Assembly (NCBI RefSeq): GCF_003351345.1
Contig: NZ_QQTO01000019.1
Location: 248,001-312,000 of the forward strand
Length of the DNA stretch: 64,000 nucleotides
Reading direction: 5' to 3'
Origin: Allobosea caraganae
GTDB taxonomy: Bacteria > Pseudomonadota > Alphaproteobacteria > Rhizobiales > Beijerinckiaceae
In this document: one piece after another, positions 1 to 10,413 of the stretch
How the letters are laid out: each line of letters opens with the position of its first letter
How positions within the stretch are numbered: the first letter of the stretch is position 1
The notes under the pieces: generated by a model
What the model saw: the letters and a program-made list of their open reading frames with translations, nothing else
Told to the model about the DNA's origin: nothing
The model's database searches: none
Program-made: the position numbers and the translations under genes

Positions 1-386
1 AGGCCGTGGCTGGCGATCTCCCAGCCGGCCTCGCGCATCGAGGGCACGATCTCAGGATAGCGCGCCAGCGCGCTCGCCACGGCGAAGACCGTGACCGGCA
101 ACCCGCGCTCGCTGAACATGCGCCAGAGCCGCCAATAGCCGGCGCGCGAGCCGTATTCGAAGACCGATTCCATGTTCATGTGGCGCTGGCCCGGCCAGGG
201 CGCCGCGCCGACGATCTCGGAGAGGAAGGCTTCCGAGGCGGCGTCGCCATGCAGGATGTTGTTCTCGCCGCCCTCCTCGTAGTTGATCACGAATTGCAGG
301 GCGATGCGGGCATTGCCCGGCCAATGCGGGTTGGGCGGGGTGCGGCCGTAGCCGACGAGGTCGCGCGGGTAATCTGTGGAGGTCAT
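1..386 (-). CDS. puuE: Allantoinase PuuE (polysaccharide deacetylase family), partial
   Basis: The N-terminal 128 residues are present; the gene runs off the left edge of the window. The protein begins MTSTDYPRDLVGYGRTPPN and contains NYEEGGENNILHGD and RHMNMESVFEYGSRAG, the hallmark start of PuuE, a cofactor-free allantoinase of the polysaccharide deacetylase fold that opens the allantoin ring to allantoate in the cytoplasm. It starts 6 bases after the uraH stop, so the two are almost certainly co-transcribed, with uraH first. The ATG has only a weak Shine-Dalgarno sequence, consistent with translational coupling to uraH. The identification rests on the N-terminal motif set and on the neighbouring uraH and puuD. 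The metal/active-site region lies largely outside the window. Confidence 0.88.
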   Translation of the reverse strand, partial: MTSTDYPRDLVGYGRTPPNPHWPGNARIALQFVINYEEGGENNILHGDAASEAFLSEIVGAAPWPGQRHMNMESVFEYGSRAGYWRLWRMFSERGLPVTVFAVASALARYPEIVPSMREAGWEIASHG

Positions 387-392
387 GAAAGC

Positions 393-749
393 CTAGCTGC
401 CACGATAGGTCGAATAACTCCAGGGCGATGCAAGAAGCGGGACATGATAATGGCCGTTCGGATCGGCGATGCCGAAGCGCAGCGGCACGACGTCGAGGAA
501 GGCCGGCTCGGGCAGGGCGGTGCCGAGGTTGCGGAAATAGGCGCCGATCGCGAAGGAAAGCTCGTAGGTGCCGGGCTTCAATGCCTCGCCGCTCAGCAGC
601 GGCTGGTCGGTGCGGCCGTCGGCATTGGTCGTGGTCTCGATGATGCGACGACGCGAGCCGTCCGCTGCCAGCAGGTCGAGCGTTAGACCGACGCCGGGTG
701 CCGGCCTGCCATTGACCGTGTCGAGCACATGCGTCGAGAGACGTCCCAT
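393..749 (-). CDS. uraH: 5-hydroxyisourate hydrolase
   Basis: A 118-residue transthyretin-like protein that hydrolyses 5-hydroxyisourate, the unstable product of urate oxidation, to OHCU. The family signatures are plain: an N-terminal [16 protein letters not shown] with the catalytic His, a central GRTDQPLL, and the C-terminal tetrapeptide YRGS that separates these enzymes from vertebrate transthyretin. Length is normal for the family. The start has a good AAGGAAGG ribosome site about 8 bases upstream. It is followed at 6 bases by puuE and faces puuD across a 119-bp spacer, so urate hydroxylase, HIU hydrolase and allantoinase are encoded together. No OHCU decarboxylase (uraD) is visible here; it may lie to the left. 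Confidence 0.95.
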   Translation of the reverse strand: MGRLSTHVLDTVNGRPAPGVGLTLDLLAADGSRRRIIETTTNADGRTDQPLLSGEALKPGTYELSFAIGAYFRNLGTALPEPAFLDVVPLRFGIADPNGHYHVPLLASPWSYSTYRGS

Positions 750-868
750 CCGCGAGCCTTCCTTGTCAGAGATCGTTCGGCAGCCCTAGTCTGCACATGT
801 GATGACAGTCCCATCCCGGATTCGCCCCTGTCAATTCCACGGCTCCCGCAACGCGCCGGGGGGCCGCG

Positions 869-2119
869 ATGCTTGACGCCTACCTGATGGAATGGGGCAG
901 CCAGCTGCTGCGCTGGCTTCACGTCATCACCGCCATCGCCTGGATCGGCTCGTCCTTCTTCTTCATCCATCTCGACGCCTCGCTGCGGCCGGCGGCCGAC
1001 ATCCCGCCGGGCGAGGGCGCAGCTCCGTCTCAGTTTCTTGCCTGGCAGGTCCATGGCGGCGGCTTCTACGAGATGCGGAAATACCTGGTCGCGCCACCGC
1101 GCATGCCGGAAGAGCTGACCTGGCATAAATGGCAGAGCTACTGGACCTGGATCTCCGGCTTCTTCCTGCTGGTCTGGGTCTATTACGCGCAGTCGGAGCT
1201 CTACCTGATCGACCCGGCGGTGATGGCGCTCTCGCCCTTTGCCGCGGGGGCGATCGGCATCGTCGCGCTGGCCGGCGGCTGGCTGTTCTACGATGTCATG
1301 TGCAAGTCGCCGCTCGGCCGGAACGATGTCGTGCTGGGCGTGCTCGGCTTTGGCTACGTGGTCGCGGCGAGCTGGGCGTTTGCCCAGGTCTTCTCGGGCC
1401 GCGGCGCGCTGATCCATACCGGCGCGCTGATGGCGACGATCATGACCGCCAACGTCTTCTTCAACATCATGCCGGGCCAGCGCAAGGTCATCGCCGCGCT
1501 GACGGCGGGCGAGAAGCCCGATCCGAAATACGGCAAGCAGGCCAAGCAGCGCTCGACGCATAACAACTACATCACCCTGCCGGTGCTGTTCCTGATGCTG
1601 TCGAACCACTATCCCGTCACCTATGCCAATTCGGCGGTGATCCCAGCCCTGGTCGCGCTGATCATCGTCGCCGGCGCGCTGATCCGGCACTTCTACAATG
1701 TCCGCCATGCCGACCACGCCAAATCACCCTGGTGGACCTGGGCGGTGGCGATCCTGGCGCTGTGGTTCGCCTTCTGGCTGGCGATGGCCTCCTCGCCGGG
1801 CGGTCGCGAGCGGCTCGGCCTTTCGCCGCGCGAGCCGGCCAAGCCGGTGCTGCTGGCGGGCATGAGCCTGCCGCCGGTCGAGGTCGCCAACATCGTCTCT
1901 GGGCGCTGCGCCATGTGCCACGCGCCGGAGCCGTCCTGGCCGGGAATCCAGATGGCGCCGAAGGGCGTCTTCCTGCACGAACCTGAACGGATCGCGGCCC
2001 AGGCGCGCGCCATTCGGACGCAGGCGGTGATGACGCACGCCATGCCGCCGAACAACCTGACGGGCATGACCGAGGCCGAAAGACATGTCCTTGCGGCATG
2101 GCTGGCGAAAACCCGCTGA
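869..2119 (+). CDS. puuD: Urate hydroxylase PuuD, membrane protein with C-terminal cytochrome c
   Basis: A 416-residue integral membrane protein that oxidises urate to 5-hydroxyisourate and passes electrons to a fused cytochrome c rather than to oxygen directly. Residues 1-315 form about eight membrane segments of the urate hydroxylase domain (DUF989), with WLHVITAIAWIGSSFFF at the start. The C-terminal domain has one heme c site, C347-A-M-C350-H351, and a later MPPNN methionine region that could supply the axial ligand. Length and order match PuuD. The gene is divergent from uraH-puuE, whose products act on its product. The spacer 750-868 must hold both promoters. Start ATG chosen because it begins the conserved N-terminus. 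Confidence 0.95.
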   Translation: MLDAYLMEWGSQLLRWLHVITAIAWIGSSFFFIHLDASLRPAADIPPGEGAAPSQFLAWQVHGGGFYEMRKYLVAPPRMPEELTWHKWQSYWTWISGFFLLVWVYYAQSELYLIDPAVMALSPFAAGAIGIVALAGGWLFYDVMCKSPLGRNDVVLGVLGFGYVVAASWAFAQVFSGRGALIHTGALMATIMTANVFFNIMPGQRKVIAALTAGEKPDPKYGKQAKQRSTHNNYITLPVLFLMLSNHYPVTYANSAVIPALVALIIVAGALIRHFYNVRHADHAKSPWWTWAVAILALWFAFWLAMASSPGGRERLGLSPREPAKPVLLAGMSLPPVEVANIVSGRCAMCHAPEPSWPGIQMAPKGVFLHEPERIAAQARAIRTQAVMTHAMPPNNLTGMTEAERHVLAAWLAKTR

Positions 2120-2235
2120 AATCCGGGCTTTTGCGAAGTGTTCAGCCTCTTTCCAAGCTGAACACGAAACCGTGATTTCATTCAGTTTCGGTTCATCTCG
2201 CGCTCCCCATTGTCCGGCCCACTGACAGGGCTGGA

Positions 2236-4767
2236 ATGAGGTTCCCAAACCGGGGCCGTCCGTGCCGGGGGACCCGGGGGGTCCGCTTGAGACGCTTGGA
2301 TGTAAGGGGCGCCAGCTACCTGCTGGCGGCCGTGGGTTTCGTTTGCGCGTGGAGCGTCCTGTGCTGGCCCTGGCTGTCGGGGGCGGTGACGATTCCGTTC
2401 GACGCCAAGGCGCATTTCCAGGCGCAGATCCAGTTCCTCGCCCAAGCCCTGCATTCCGGCCAATCGCCGTTCTGGAACCACAACGTCTTCGGCGGTTCGC
2501 CGCAGGTGGCCGACCCGCAATCGCTGATCTTCTCTCCCGCGATCCTGCTGGCGCTGATCAGCCCCTCGCCGAGCTTCCGCGAGGTCGACGCCTATATCCT
2601 GGCGCATCTGCTGGCGGGCGGCCTGGCCATGCTGATGTACTTCCGCGACCGCGGCTGGCACCCGGCCGGCGGGTTGCTGGCGGCGCTGGTCTTCGCCTTC
2701 GGCGCCTCGGCCGCCTGGCGCGTGCAGCATGTCGGCCAGATCGCCAGCCTCGCCTTCTTCGCCATCGCCTTCTGGCTGACGGCGCGGATGCTTCAGCGCG
2801 GCTCGCTGCTCTCGGGCGCGCTTGCCGGCCTTGCTGCCGGCCTCATGGTGCTGGAACCCGACCAGGTGGCGCTGCTCGGCGGCTACGTCATCATCGGCAT
2901 GGTCGTCGCGCACTGGATTTCGGGCGGTTGGCCGGCTGTCCGCGCCACCTTCGTCCCATCCGTCGTCGCGGCCATCGCCGGCTTCGCCACGATCCTGGTG
3001 CCGCTGCTCCTGACCTGGCTCTTCGCCGAGGCGACGACGCGTCCCGAGATCGACTTCACCGTGGCCGCGCGGGGCTCGCTCCACCCCATCTCGCTGCTCT
3101 CGGCCTTCATCGCCGACCTGTTCGGCGCGCGCGACCCCAATGTCGAGTTCTGGGGGCCGTACAATGCGGAGGGCTCGCTCTACCTGTCGCAGAACATGGC
3201 GCAGGTCTATATGGGCGCGCTGCCGGTCCTGCTGCTGATCGCGCCCGGTCTGACGCGAGGCTGGCTCTGGGACAAGGCGGTCCGGCCGCTTTCGCTGCTC
3301 TTCCTGTTCGTGGTGCTGTTCGCGCTCGGGCGCTACACTCCTCTATTCCACGTCGTCTACGACTACCTGCCGGGCGTGAAGCAGTTCCGCCGCCCGGCCG
3401 ATGCGACCTTCCTGATCGGCGCGCTCGGCGCCGTGCTTTCGGGCTATGTGCTGCACCGGCTCCTGAGCGAGGAGAACCTCGGCTCGCTGAAGCGCGACCT
3501 CGCGCTCGGCGGCGCAGCGCTCGCTGCGCTGATCGGCGTCGGGCTTGTCGCCGCCCTGCAGTACGGGCATCTCCCCGATGCCTGGTGGCCGAGCCTGTCC
3601 GCCGGCCTGTGGTTTGCCGCCGCGGGGGCGCTCGTCCTCGCGCTGACGCGCTGGCGCCAGGCGCTCGGCCCCGTTGCGAGCGTGCTGCTCGTCACCGGCG
3701 TGGTCAGTGCCGACCTGCGCGTCAATAACGGCCCGAACGAGTCGACCGCGCTCTCGCCGGAACTCTACGACGTGCTGCGGCCGGAGACGAAGAACGAGAC
3801 CATCCGCCTCCTGAAGACGCTGGTCGCCCAGCCCGCCGGCTCGCCGCGGCGCGACCGGGTCGAATTGCTCGGCATGGGCTTCGAATGGCCCAATGCCAGC
3901 ATGGTCCACGGCTTCGACCATACGCTGGGCTACAACCCGCTGCGGCTCGCCGACTTCTCCGACGCGGTCGGGACGGGCGACGGCATCTCGCGGTGGGGCG
4001 AGCGCAAGTTCACGGCGCTGTTCCCGTCTTATCGCTGCCGCCTCGCCGATCTGCTCGGCCTGCGCTACATCGCCACCCGCGTGCCGATCGACCAGGTCGA
4101 CCACAAGCTGCGCGAGGACGACCTCAAGCTCGTCGCCTTCACCGGCGACGGCTACATCTACGAGAACCCGCGGGCCCTGCCGCGCGCGCAGTTCGTCGCC
4201 GGCTGGCAGCTCGCCGATTTCGAGGGCATGAAGTCGGCCGGGCAATGGCCCGACACCGACCCGCAGCAGGTCGTGCTGCTCGATACGGTGCCGCCCGACG
4301 CCGTGCCCGAGGGGGCGATGACAGCCAATGCCGAGGTCAGGCTGACCCGCTACGCCAATACCGAGGTCGAGATCACCGTCACCACCGACAAGCCCGGCTT
4401 CGTCGTGCTCAACGACGTCTGGCACCCCTGGTGGCGGGCCGAGCTCGATGGCACTGAGGCCGAGATCCTCAAGGCGAACGTGCTGTTTCGCGCCGTGCAG
4501 GTGCCGGCCGGCAGCCACAAGGTGCGCTTCAGCTTCCACCCCGTCGAGGGCGCGATTGCCGAACTGCGCGAGCGTGTCGAGGAGCCGCAGGGCGAGGATG
4601 CGCCGGCCCCCACGCCGCCGCTGGTCGCTTCGGGACCAGGCGCAGCGCCGCTCCCGAGCACGGGCGAGGATGGCAGCTGGCACGAGAGCCGCGACTTCCG
4701 CTACGAGCCGGACCCGTATGGGCAGGGCTCGTCTGGCCTGCCGGTATCCTCGGCGGCGGTGCGGTAG
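2236..4767 (+). CDS. YfhO-like polytopic membrane protein
   Basis: An 843-residue protein with about a dozen hydrophobic segments in residues 25-490, followed by a soluble C-terminal region. The first loop after membrane segment 1 carries FDAKAHFQAQIQFLAQAL and FWNHNVFGGSPQVADPQS, as in the YfhO family of GT-C-like membrane proteins, some of which assist lipid-linked glycosylation of teichoic acids. The soluble part (about 640-760) contains VLNDVWHPWWRAELDG, the beta-rich module common at the end of YfhO proteins. Its substrate in a Gram-negative cell is unknown. The last 80 residues are Pro/Gly/Ala-rich and probably disordered. The basic N-terminus (MRFPNRGRPCRGTRGVRLRR) suggests the true start could lie some codons downstream. 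It stands alone, convergent with the reductase gene that follows. Confidence 0.8.
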   Translation: MRFPNRGRPCRGTRGVRLRRLDVRGASYLLAAVGFVCAWSVLCWPWLSGAVTIPFDAKAHFQAQIQFLAQALHSGQSPFWNHNVFGGSPQVADPQSLIFSPAILLALISPSPSFREVDAYILAHLLAGGLAMLMYFRDRGWHPAGGLLAALVFAFGASAAWRVQHVGQIASLAFFAIAFWLTARMLQRGSLLSGALAGLAAGLMVLEPDQVALLGGYVIIGMVVAHWISGGWPAVRATFVPSVVAAIAGFATILVPLLLTWLFAEATTRPEIDFTVAARGSLHPISLLSAFIADLFGARDPNVEFWGPYNAEGSLYLSQNMAQVYMGALPVLLLIAPGLTRGWLWDKAVRPLSLLFLFVVLFALGRYTPLFHVVYDYLPGVKQFRRPADATFLIGALGAVLSGYVLHRLLSEENLGSLKRDLALGGAALAALIGVGLVAALQYGHLPDAWWPSLSAGLWFAAAGALVLALTRWRQALGPVASVLLVTGVVSADLRVNNGPNESTALSPELYDVLRPETKNETIRLLKTLVAQPAGSPRRDRVELLGMGFEWPNASMVHGFDHTLGYNPLRLADFSDAVGTGDGISRWGERKFTALFPSYRCRLADLLGLRYIATRVPIDQVDHKLREDDLKLVAFTGDGYIYENPRALPRAQFVAGWQLADFEGMKSAGQWPDTDPQQVVLLDTVPPDAVPEGAMTANAEVRLTRYANTEVEITVTTDKPGFVVLNDVWHPWWRAELDGTEAEILKANVLFRAVQVPAGSHKVRFSFHPVEGAIAELRERVEEPQGEDAPAPTPPLVASGPGAAPLPSTGEDGSWHESRDFRYEPDPYGQGSSGLPVSSAAVR

Positions 4768-4808
4768 CACTCTACCCTTCTCCCGCAGGGGAGACGGGAA
4801 GGCCGGCC

Positions 4809-6424
<1,616 letters not shown>

Positions 6425-6636
6425 GGCGGGTTCCCGGTTGCGAAGCTGCGCTTGTGCCAGCCTCGGCCACGGCGGAAAAGAGGGCTTGGCGCCGAAGCTG
6501 CTGTGCAGGATCGCCGCGAATGATACCGGAAGTTACACCCCGAGTTACATCCCGATCCTGTCTTGCAGGCCGAAGCGTCTTGAACTTGTCGCCCCAAGCG
6601 GGCTTCATGCCGTCTCTACAATCAGGAGGAAGAACA

Positions 6637-7092
6637 ATGGGTCTGTTCAGTTTCATCAAGGAAGCCGGCGCCAAGATCTTCGGCGGCTCTGCCAAGGCGG
6701 CGACGTCCGAGGATCTGCAGAAGGAGCTGGCGGGTCACGGCCTGCCCTCCGACGTCCAGATCAGCATCGACGGCGACAAGGTGAAGGTCTCCGGCAAGGC
6801 GGTGAGCACCGAGGAAGCCGAGAAGATCATCCTCGCGCTGGGCAACACCGCCGGCGTGGCGCAGGTCGAATCCGAGCTGGCCGTCACCAAGGAAGCCGCT
6901 GCCGCCGTGTTCTACACGGTGAAGAAGGGCGACACGCTCTGGAAGATCGCCGAGGAGCACTACGGCAAGGGCCAGGGCGCGAAATACACCGAGATCGTCA
7001 AGGCCAACACGCCGCCGGTGAAGAACCCCGACCTGATCCAGCCGGGCTGGGTGCTGCGCATTCCGGCGCAGGCCGCCACCGCCAAGGCCTGA
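6637..7092 (+). CDS. kbp: BON-LysM protein (Kbp/YgaU-like)
   Basis: A 151-residue protein with the same plan as E. coli Kbp (YgaU), a cytoplasmic potassium-binding protein: a short MGLFSFIKEAGAKIFGG start, a BON domain at about residues 25-85 (DVQISIDGDKVKVSGKAV then NTAGVAQVESEL), and one LysM domain at about 92-145 (FYTVKKGDTLWKIAEEHYG, ending PGWVLRIP). The start is set by an AGGAGGA ribosome site at 6624-6630, seven bases from the ATG; a longer in-frame opening upstream is not conserved. It lacks a signal peptide despite the LysM domain, as in Kbp. Potassium binding is inferred by similarity only. Confidence 0.88.
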   Translation: MGLFSFIKEAGAKIFGGSAKAATSEDLQKELAGHGLPSDVQISIDGDKVKVSGKAVSTEEAEKIILALGNTAGVAQVESELAVTKEAAAAVFYTVKKGDTLWKIAEEHYGKGQGAKYTEIVKANTPPVKNPDLIQPGWVLRIPAQAATAKA

Positions 7093-7316
7093 CGAGGCAC
7101 TTCGATACTTCTACCGGGGCGGCCGCCTGACGCGGCCGTCTGCGCTTCCGGTGCTCAGGTACAAGCGTACGCTCCGCTCCGGTTCTCGACGACCACGCCA
7201 GTCGTCTCACCCCGGCGAAGTCTCGAACCGCCTCGCGTGTTAATGCACGCCGCATTTCGCGCGGACTGCTCTTGCGTCAGTCGCGCTTTGGCGCTCATGT
7301 CATACGGACGAAGCAG
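7093..7316. other. Non-coding spacer, left part, with a dispersed-repeat segment
   Basis: No gene is supported between the kbp-like stop and the first hairpin. The segment 7165-7200 contains a perfect 10-bp palindrome AGCGTACGCT followed by CTCCGGTTCTCGAC and CACGCCAG. The same order (palindrome, CTCCGGTTCTCGAC, CACGCCAG) recurs at 54931-54975, so this is a dispersed repeat. The rest, to 7316, shows no recognisable signal. Together with the three hairpins that follow, it makes a 422-bp spacer before the TRAP operon. Confidence 0.55.
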
Positions 7317-7343
7317 CAGGCCATTCCCGGCGGGAATGGCCTG
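7317..7343. repeat. Perfect 12-bp hairpin
   Basis: CAGGCCATTCCC and its exact complement GGGAATGGCCTG flank a 3-base loop. It is the first of three consecutive hairpins between kbp and the TRAP operon. It has no U-tract, so it is not a classical terminator. Confidence 0.8.
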
Positions 7344-7354
7344 TCGTGTTGTGC

Positions 7355-7412
7355 CTGGCGCGAGTTCTTTCCATTCGGCTGGTTCCAGCCGAATGGAAAG
7401 AACTCGCGCCAG
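7355..7412. repeat. Perfect 28-bp inverted repeat with 2-base loop
   Basis: The arms 7355-7382 and 7385-7412 are exact complements over 28 bases, separated only by TT. The arm starts CTGGCGCGAGTTCTTTCC. Near-perfect cruciform sequence of this length is rare by chance. On the plus strand it is followed by GATCGATATTTTGAG, a weak T-rich tail. It could act as a strong transcription barrier between kbp and dctP, or be the remnant of a mobile palindrome. Confidence 0.9.
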
Positions 7413-7426
7413 ATCGATATTTTGAG

Positions 7427-7469
7427 CATGTTCTTATCGCAAAAGTGCGTCCCACTTTTGCGGAACATG
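7427..7469. repeat. REP-like palindrome (family copy 1)
   Basis: The outer arms CATGTTC/GAACATG and inner arms CGCAAAAGTG/CACTTTTGCG form a stem with a 4-base bulge and a CGTCC loop. The plan (outer CAT/ATG arms, inner arms with AAAAGTG/CACTTTT) is shared with the palindromes near 14755, 30771 and 40336. It lies 46 bp before dctP. Confidence 0.65.
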
Positions 7470-7514
7470 TACTAAGCCGGGCTTTCGACGACCCGGTCTC
7501 CTGGGGAGGGGAAC

Positions 7515-8567
7515 ATGACTTTCGATCGCCGCAGATTCCTGACGCTCGCCGGCTCCGCAGTCGCTGCCCCGGCCGTGCTGCCCGCCACCCGCGCCAACGC
7601 GCAGGAGGTGACGCTGAAGATGCACCACTTCCTGCCGCCGGTCTCGAACGGGCATGCCAAGTTCCTGAAGCCCTGGGCCGATAAGGTCGCGGCGGAATCG
7701 GGCGGGCGCATCAAGATCGACATCTTCCCGTCCATGCAGCTCGGCGGCACGCCGCCGCAGCTCTTCGACCAGGCGCGCGACGGCGTCGCCGACCTGGTCT
7801 GGACGCTGCCGGGCAACACGCCCGGCCGCTTCACCGGCATCGAGGCCTTCGAGCTGCCCTTTGTGCCGAACAAGCGCGCGCTGGTGAACTCGTTGGCGCT
7901 GACGGACTATGCCGAGGAGCACCTCAAGGACGAGTTCAAGGAGGTCAAGCCGATCTGCTTCTGGGCGCATGATCACGGGCTGATCCACGCCAACAAGCAG
8001 GTCAAGACGATGGAGGACCTCAAGGGTCTGAAGTTGCGCTTCCCGACCCGTCTGGCCGGCGAGGCCCTGCGCGCGCTCGGCGCCAACGCCATCGGCATGC
8101 CGATCCCGCAAGTGCCCGAGTCGCTGGCGCAGCGCGTCATCGACGGCTGCGTCGTGCCCTGGGAGGTCGTGCCGTCGATCAAGGTGCAGGAGCTGGTGAA
8201 GTACCATACCGAGATCCCGGGCTCGCCGACCTTCTATGTCGCGACCTTCATCCTGGCGATGAACCGGGCCAAGTACGATTCGCTGCCGGCCGACCTGAAA
8301 GCTGTCATCGACAAGAATTCCGGCCTCGCGGCCGCGGCCATGGCCGGCAAGGTCTGGGACGAGCAGGCGGTGATCGTCTCCGACCTCGTGCGCAAGCGCG
8401 GCAACATCATCACGGTGCTGGAGGAGCCCGAGGCGGCGCGCTGGCGCAAGACCACCGAGCCGGTGATCGAGGGCTGGGTCAAGACCGCCAAGGACAAGGG
8501 GCTCGACGGCGAGAAGCTGCTGGCGAGCGCCCGCGCATTGCTGGCCAAGCACGAGAAGGCTGCCTGA
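7515..8567 (+). CDS. dctP: TRAP transporter substrate-binding protein, DctP family
   Basis: A 350-residue periplasmic solute receptor for a tripartite ATP-independent transporter. The N-terminus MTFDRRRFLTLAGSAVAAPA has a twin-arginine motif (RRRFL) and a cleavage site after about residue 29 (ATRANA), so export by Tat is likely. The mature part has the DctP pattern: LKMHHFLPPVSNGHAKFLKPWADKV, a central conserved Arg stretch LKGLKLRFPTRLAGEAL, and GMPIPQVPESLAQRVIDG. The start has a GGAGGGG ribosome site. It leads a dctP-dctQ-dctM operon with a 7-bp gap to dctQ. The ligand, probably a carboxylate, cannot be read from sequence. Confidence 0.93.
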   Translation: MTFDRRRFLTLAGSAVAAPAVLPATRANAQEVTLKMHHFLPPVSNGHAKFLKPWADKVAAESGGRIKIDIFPSMQLGGTPPQLFDQARDGVADLVWTLPGNTPGRFTGIEAFELPFVPNKRALVNSLALTDYAEEHLKDEFKEVKPICFWAHDHGLIHANKQVKTMEDLKGLKLRFPTRLAGEALRALGANAIGMPIPQVPESLAQRVIDGCVVPWEVVPSIKVQELVKYHTEIPGSPTFYVATFILAMNRAKYDSLPADLKAVIDKNSGLAAAAMAGKVWDEQAVIVSDLVRKRGNIITVLEEPEAARWRKTTEPVIEGWVKTAKDKGLDGEKLLASARALLAKHEKAA

Positions 8568-8574
8568 TCCAGGA

Positions 8575-9078
8575 ATGACCCAGCCGAACCAAGAGCGGCT
8601 GCTGTCGGGCTTCGACAGGGCGGTGGAGGCGGTCGCCCTGATCGGCGGCCTGCTCCTGATCACGCTCGCGACCATGGTCGTGGTCAGCGTGACCTTGCGC
8701 AGCGACCTCGTCGGCGCTGCCGGCGTGCCCGGCGATTTCGAGCTGGTGCAGATGGCGACGGCGATCGCCGCCTTCTGCTTCCTGCCCTATTGCCAGCTCA
8801 AGCGCGGCAACATCTTCGTCGACACCTTCACGCTGAGATTGCCCTTGCGCTGGCGCAACTGGATCGATGCGGTCTGGGACATCGTCTACGGGCTGGTGAT
8901 GGCGCTGGTCGCCTGGCGGCTCGCCGTCGGTGCGCGCGCGGCGCTGGCGAGCGGCGAGAACACGATGGTACTCGGCTTTCCCAGCTATGTCCCGATCGCG
9001 CTCTGCGCGGTGCTGGCCGTGCTGGTCGCGGCCGCGGCGTTCGTCTCGGCACGACGTCTGATCGGAGCGCGCGCGTGA
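8575..9078 (+). CDS. dctQ: TRAP transporter small permease, DctQ family
   Basis: A 167-residue inner-membrane protein with four hydrophobic helices (about 18-42, 55-75, 95-120, 135-160). The EL..MATAIAAFCFLPYCQLKRGNIFVD stretch between helices 2 and 3 is characteristic of DctQ. It binds the large permease DctM and is needed for transport. It begins 7 bp after dctP, and its stop overlaps the GTG start of dctM by 4 bases, so the three subunits should be translationally coupled. Length and topology are normal. Confidence 0.92.
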   Translation: MTQPNQERLLSGFDRAVEAVALIGGLLLITLATMVVVSVTLRSDLVGAAGVPGDFELVQMATAIAAFCFLPYCQLKRGNIFVDTFTLRLPLRWRNWIDAVWDIVYGLVMALVAWRLAVGARAALASGENTMVLGFPSYVPIALCAVLAVLVAAAAFVSARRLIGARA

Positions 9079-10394
9079 GCGGCCTTGCCCTGGCCATTCT
9101 CGGCTTCGCGGCGCTGCTCGCGCTGATGGCGCTCAGGCTGCCGATCGGGCTGGCGATGATGCTGGTCGGCGGGCTCGGCTATATTCAGCTCAACGGGCTC
9201 GATCCCTTCCTCAACTACATCCGCACCACGCCCTACCAGATATTCGCCAACTACACGCTCTCGGTCATCCCGCTCTTCGTGCTGATGGGCGCCTTCGCCG
9301 AGCGCTCCGGGCTGGCGAGCGACCTGTTCAAGGCGGCGGCGGCCTTCGTCGGCCATCGCCGCGGCGGGCTCGGCATGGCGATGATCGGCGCCTGCACCGG
9401 CTTCGGCGCGATCTGCGGTTCCTCGGTCGCGACCACCGCCACCTTCGCGCGAGCGGCGCTGCCGCAACTGCGCAGGTACCGCTACGATCCCGGCTTCGCC
9501 TGCGGCGTCACCGCGGTCGGCGGCACGCTCGGCATCCTGATCCCGCCCTCGGTGATCCTGGTCGTCTATGCGATCTCGACCGAGCAGAACATCGCCAAGC
9601 TGTTCAAGGCGGCGCTGATCCCCGGGCTGATGGCGGCGGCGATGTACTGCATCACCATCGCGATCATGACTCGGCTCGACGGCACGCTTGGGCCGGCGCA
9701 TGACCGCGTGCCCTGGCGCGACCGCTGGAAGCCGCTCTTCGGCATCGTGCCGGCGCTGCTGGTCGCGCTCATCGTGGTCGGCGGCATCTATGGCGGCGTG
9801 TTCACGCCGACCGAGGGCGCGTCGGTCGGCGCCTTCATCATGCTGCTGATCGGCGTCGTCAGGCGCACGCTGGGCCTGAGCGAGATCAAGCAGGCGATCC
9901 TGCAGACGGCCGAGACCTCGGCGATGATCTTCGCGATCCTGCTCGGCGCGGAGATCTTCAACGCCTTCCTGGCGCTGACCCAGGTGCCGACCGCGGCGGC
10001 CGAGATGATCGCGGCCTCGGGCTGGCAGCCTTATACCGTGCTGATCGGGCTGCTGCTCTTTTACATCATCCTCGGCGGCGTCATGGACGAGCTCGCCATG
10101 ATCCTGCTGACGCTGCCGGTGTTCTTCCCGATCGTGACCGCGCTCGACTTCGGCATGCTGCCGGATGACGTCGCGATCTGGTTCGGCATCCTCGTGCTGA
10201 TCGTGGTCGGCATCGGCATGACCTGCCCGCCGATCGGCCTCAATGTCTTCGTCGTCGCCTCGCTGGCGCGCGACGTCCCGGTGACGCGGATCTATCGCGG
10301 CGTGCTGCCTTTCGTGCTCTCCGACATCATCAGGCTCGGCATCGTGGTGGCATTTCCGGTGCTCACTCTCTATCTGGTGCGCTTGCTGGACTGA
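9075..10394 (+). CDS. dctM: TRAP transporter large permease, DctM family
   Basis: A 439-residue polytopic permease, the sodium- or proton-coupled transport subunit. The open frame extends far upstream, but the real start is the GTG at 9075, which overlaps the dctQ stop (GTGA) and begins the conserved SGLALAILGFAALLALMALRLP. Typical DctM segments follow: IPLFVLMGAFAERSGLASDLF, the ICGSSVATTATFARAALP signature, GGTLGILIPPSVILVVYAI, and a late GIGMTCPPIGLNVFVVASL. About 11-12 membrane helices are expected. Size matches the family. It is followed at 19 bp by a rhodanese gene. Confidence 0.94.
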   Translation: MSGLALAILGFAALLALMALRLPIGLAMMLVGGLGYIQLNGLDPFLNYIRTTPYQIFANYTLSVIPLFVLMGAFAERSGLASDLFKAAAAFVGHRRGGLGMAMIGACTGFGAICGSSVATTATFARAALPQLRRYRYDPGFACGVTAVGGTLGILIPPSVILVVYAISTEQNIAKLFKAALIPGLMAAAMYCITIAIMTRLDGTLGPAHDRVPWRDRWKPLFGIVPALLVALIVVGGIYGGVFTPTEGASVGAFIMLLIGVVRRTLGLSEIKQAILQTAETSAMIFAILLGAEIFNAFLALTQVPTAAAEMIAASGWQPYTVLIGLLLFYIILGGVMDELAMILLTLPVFFPIVTALDFGMLPDDVAIWFGILVLIVVGIGMTCPPIGLNVFVVASLARDVPVTRIYRGVLPFVLSDIIRLGIVVAFPVLTLYLVRLLD

Positions 10395-10413
10395 GAAACT
10401 GTGAGGCTTGCCC

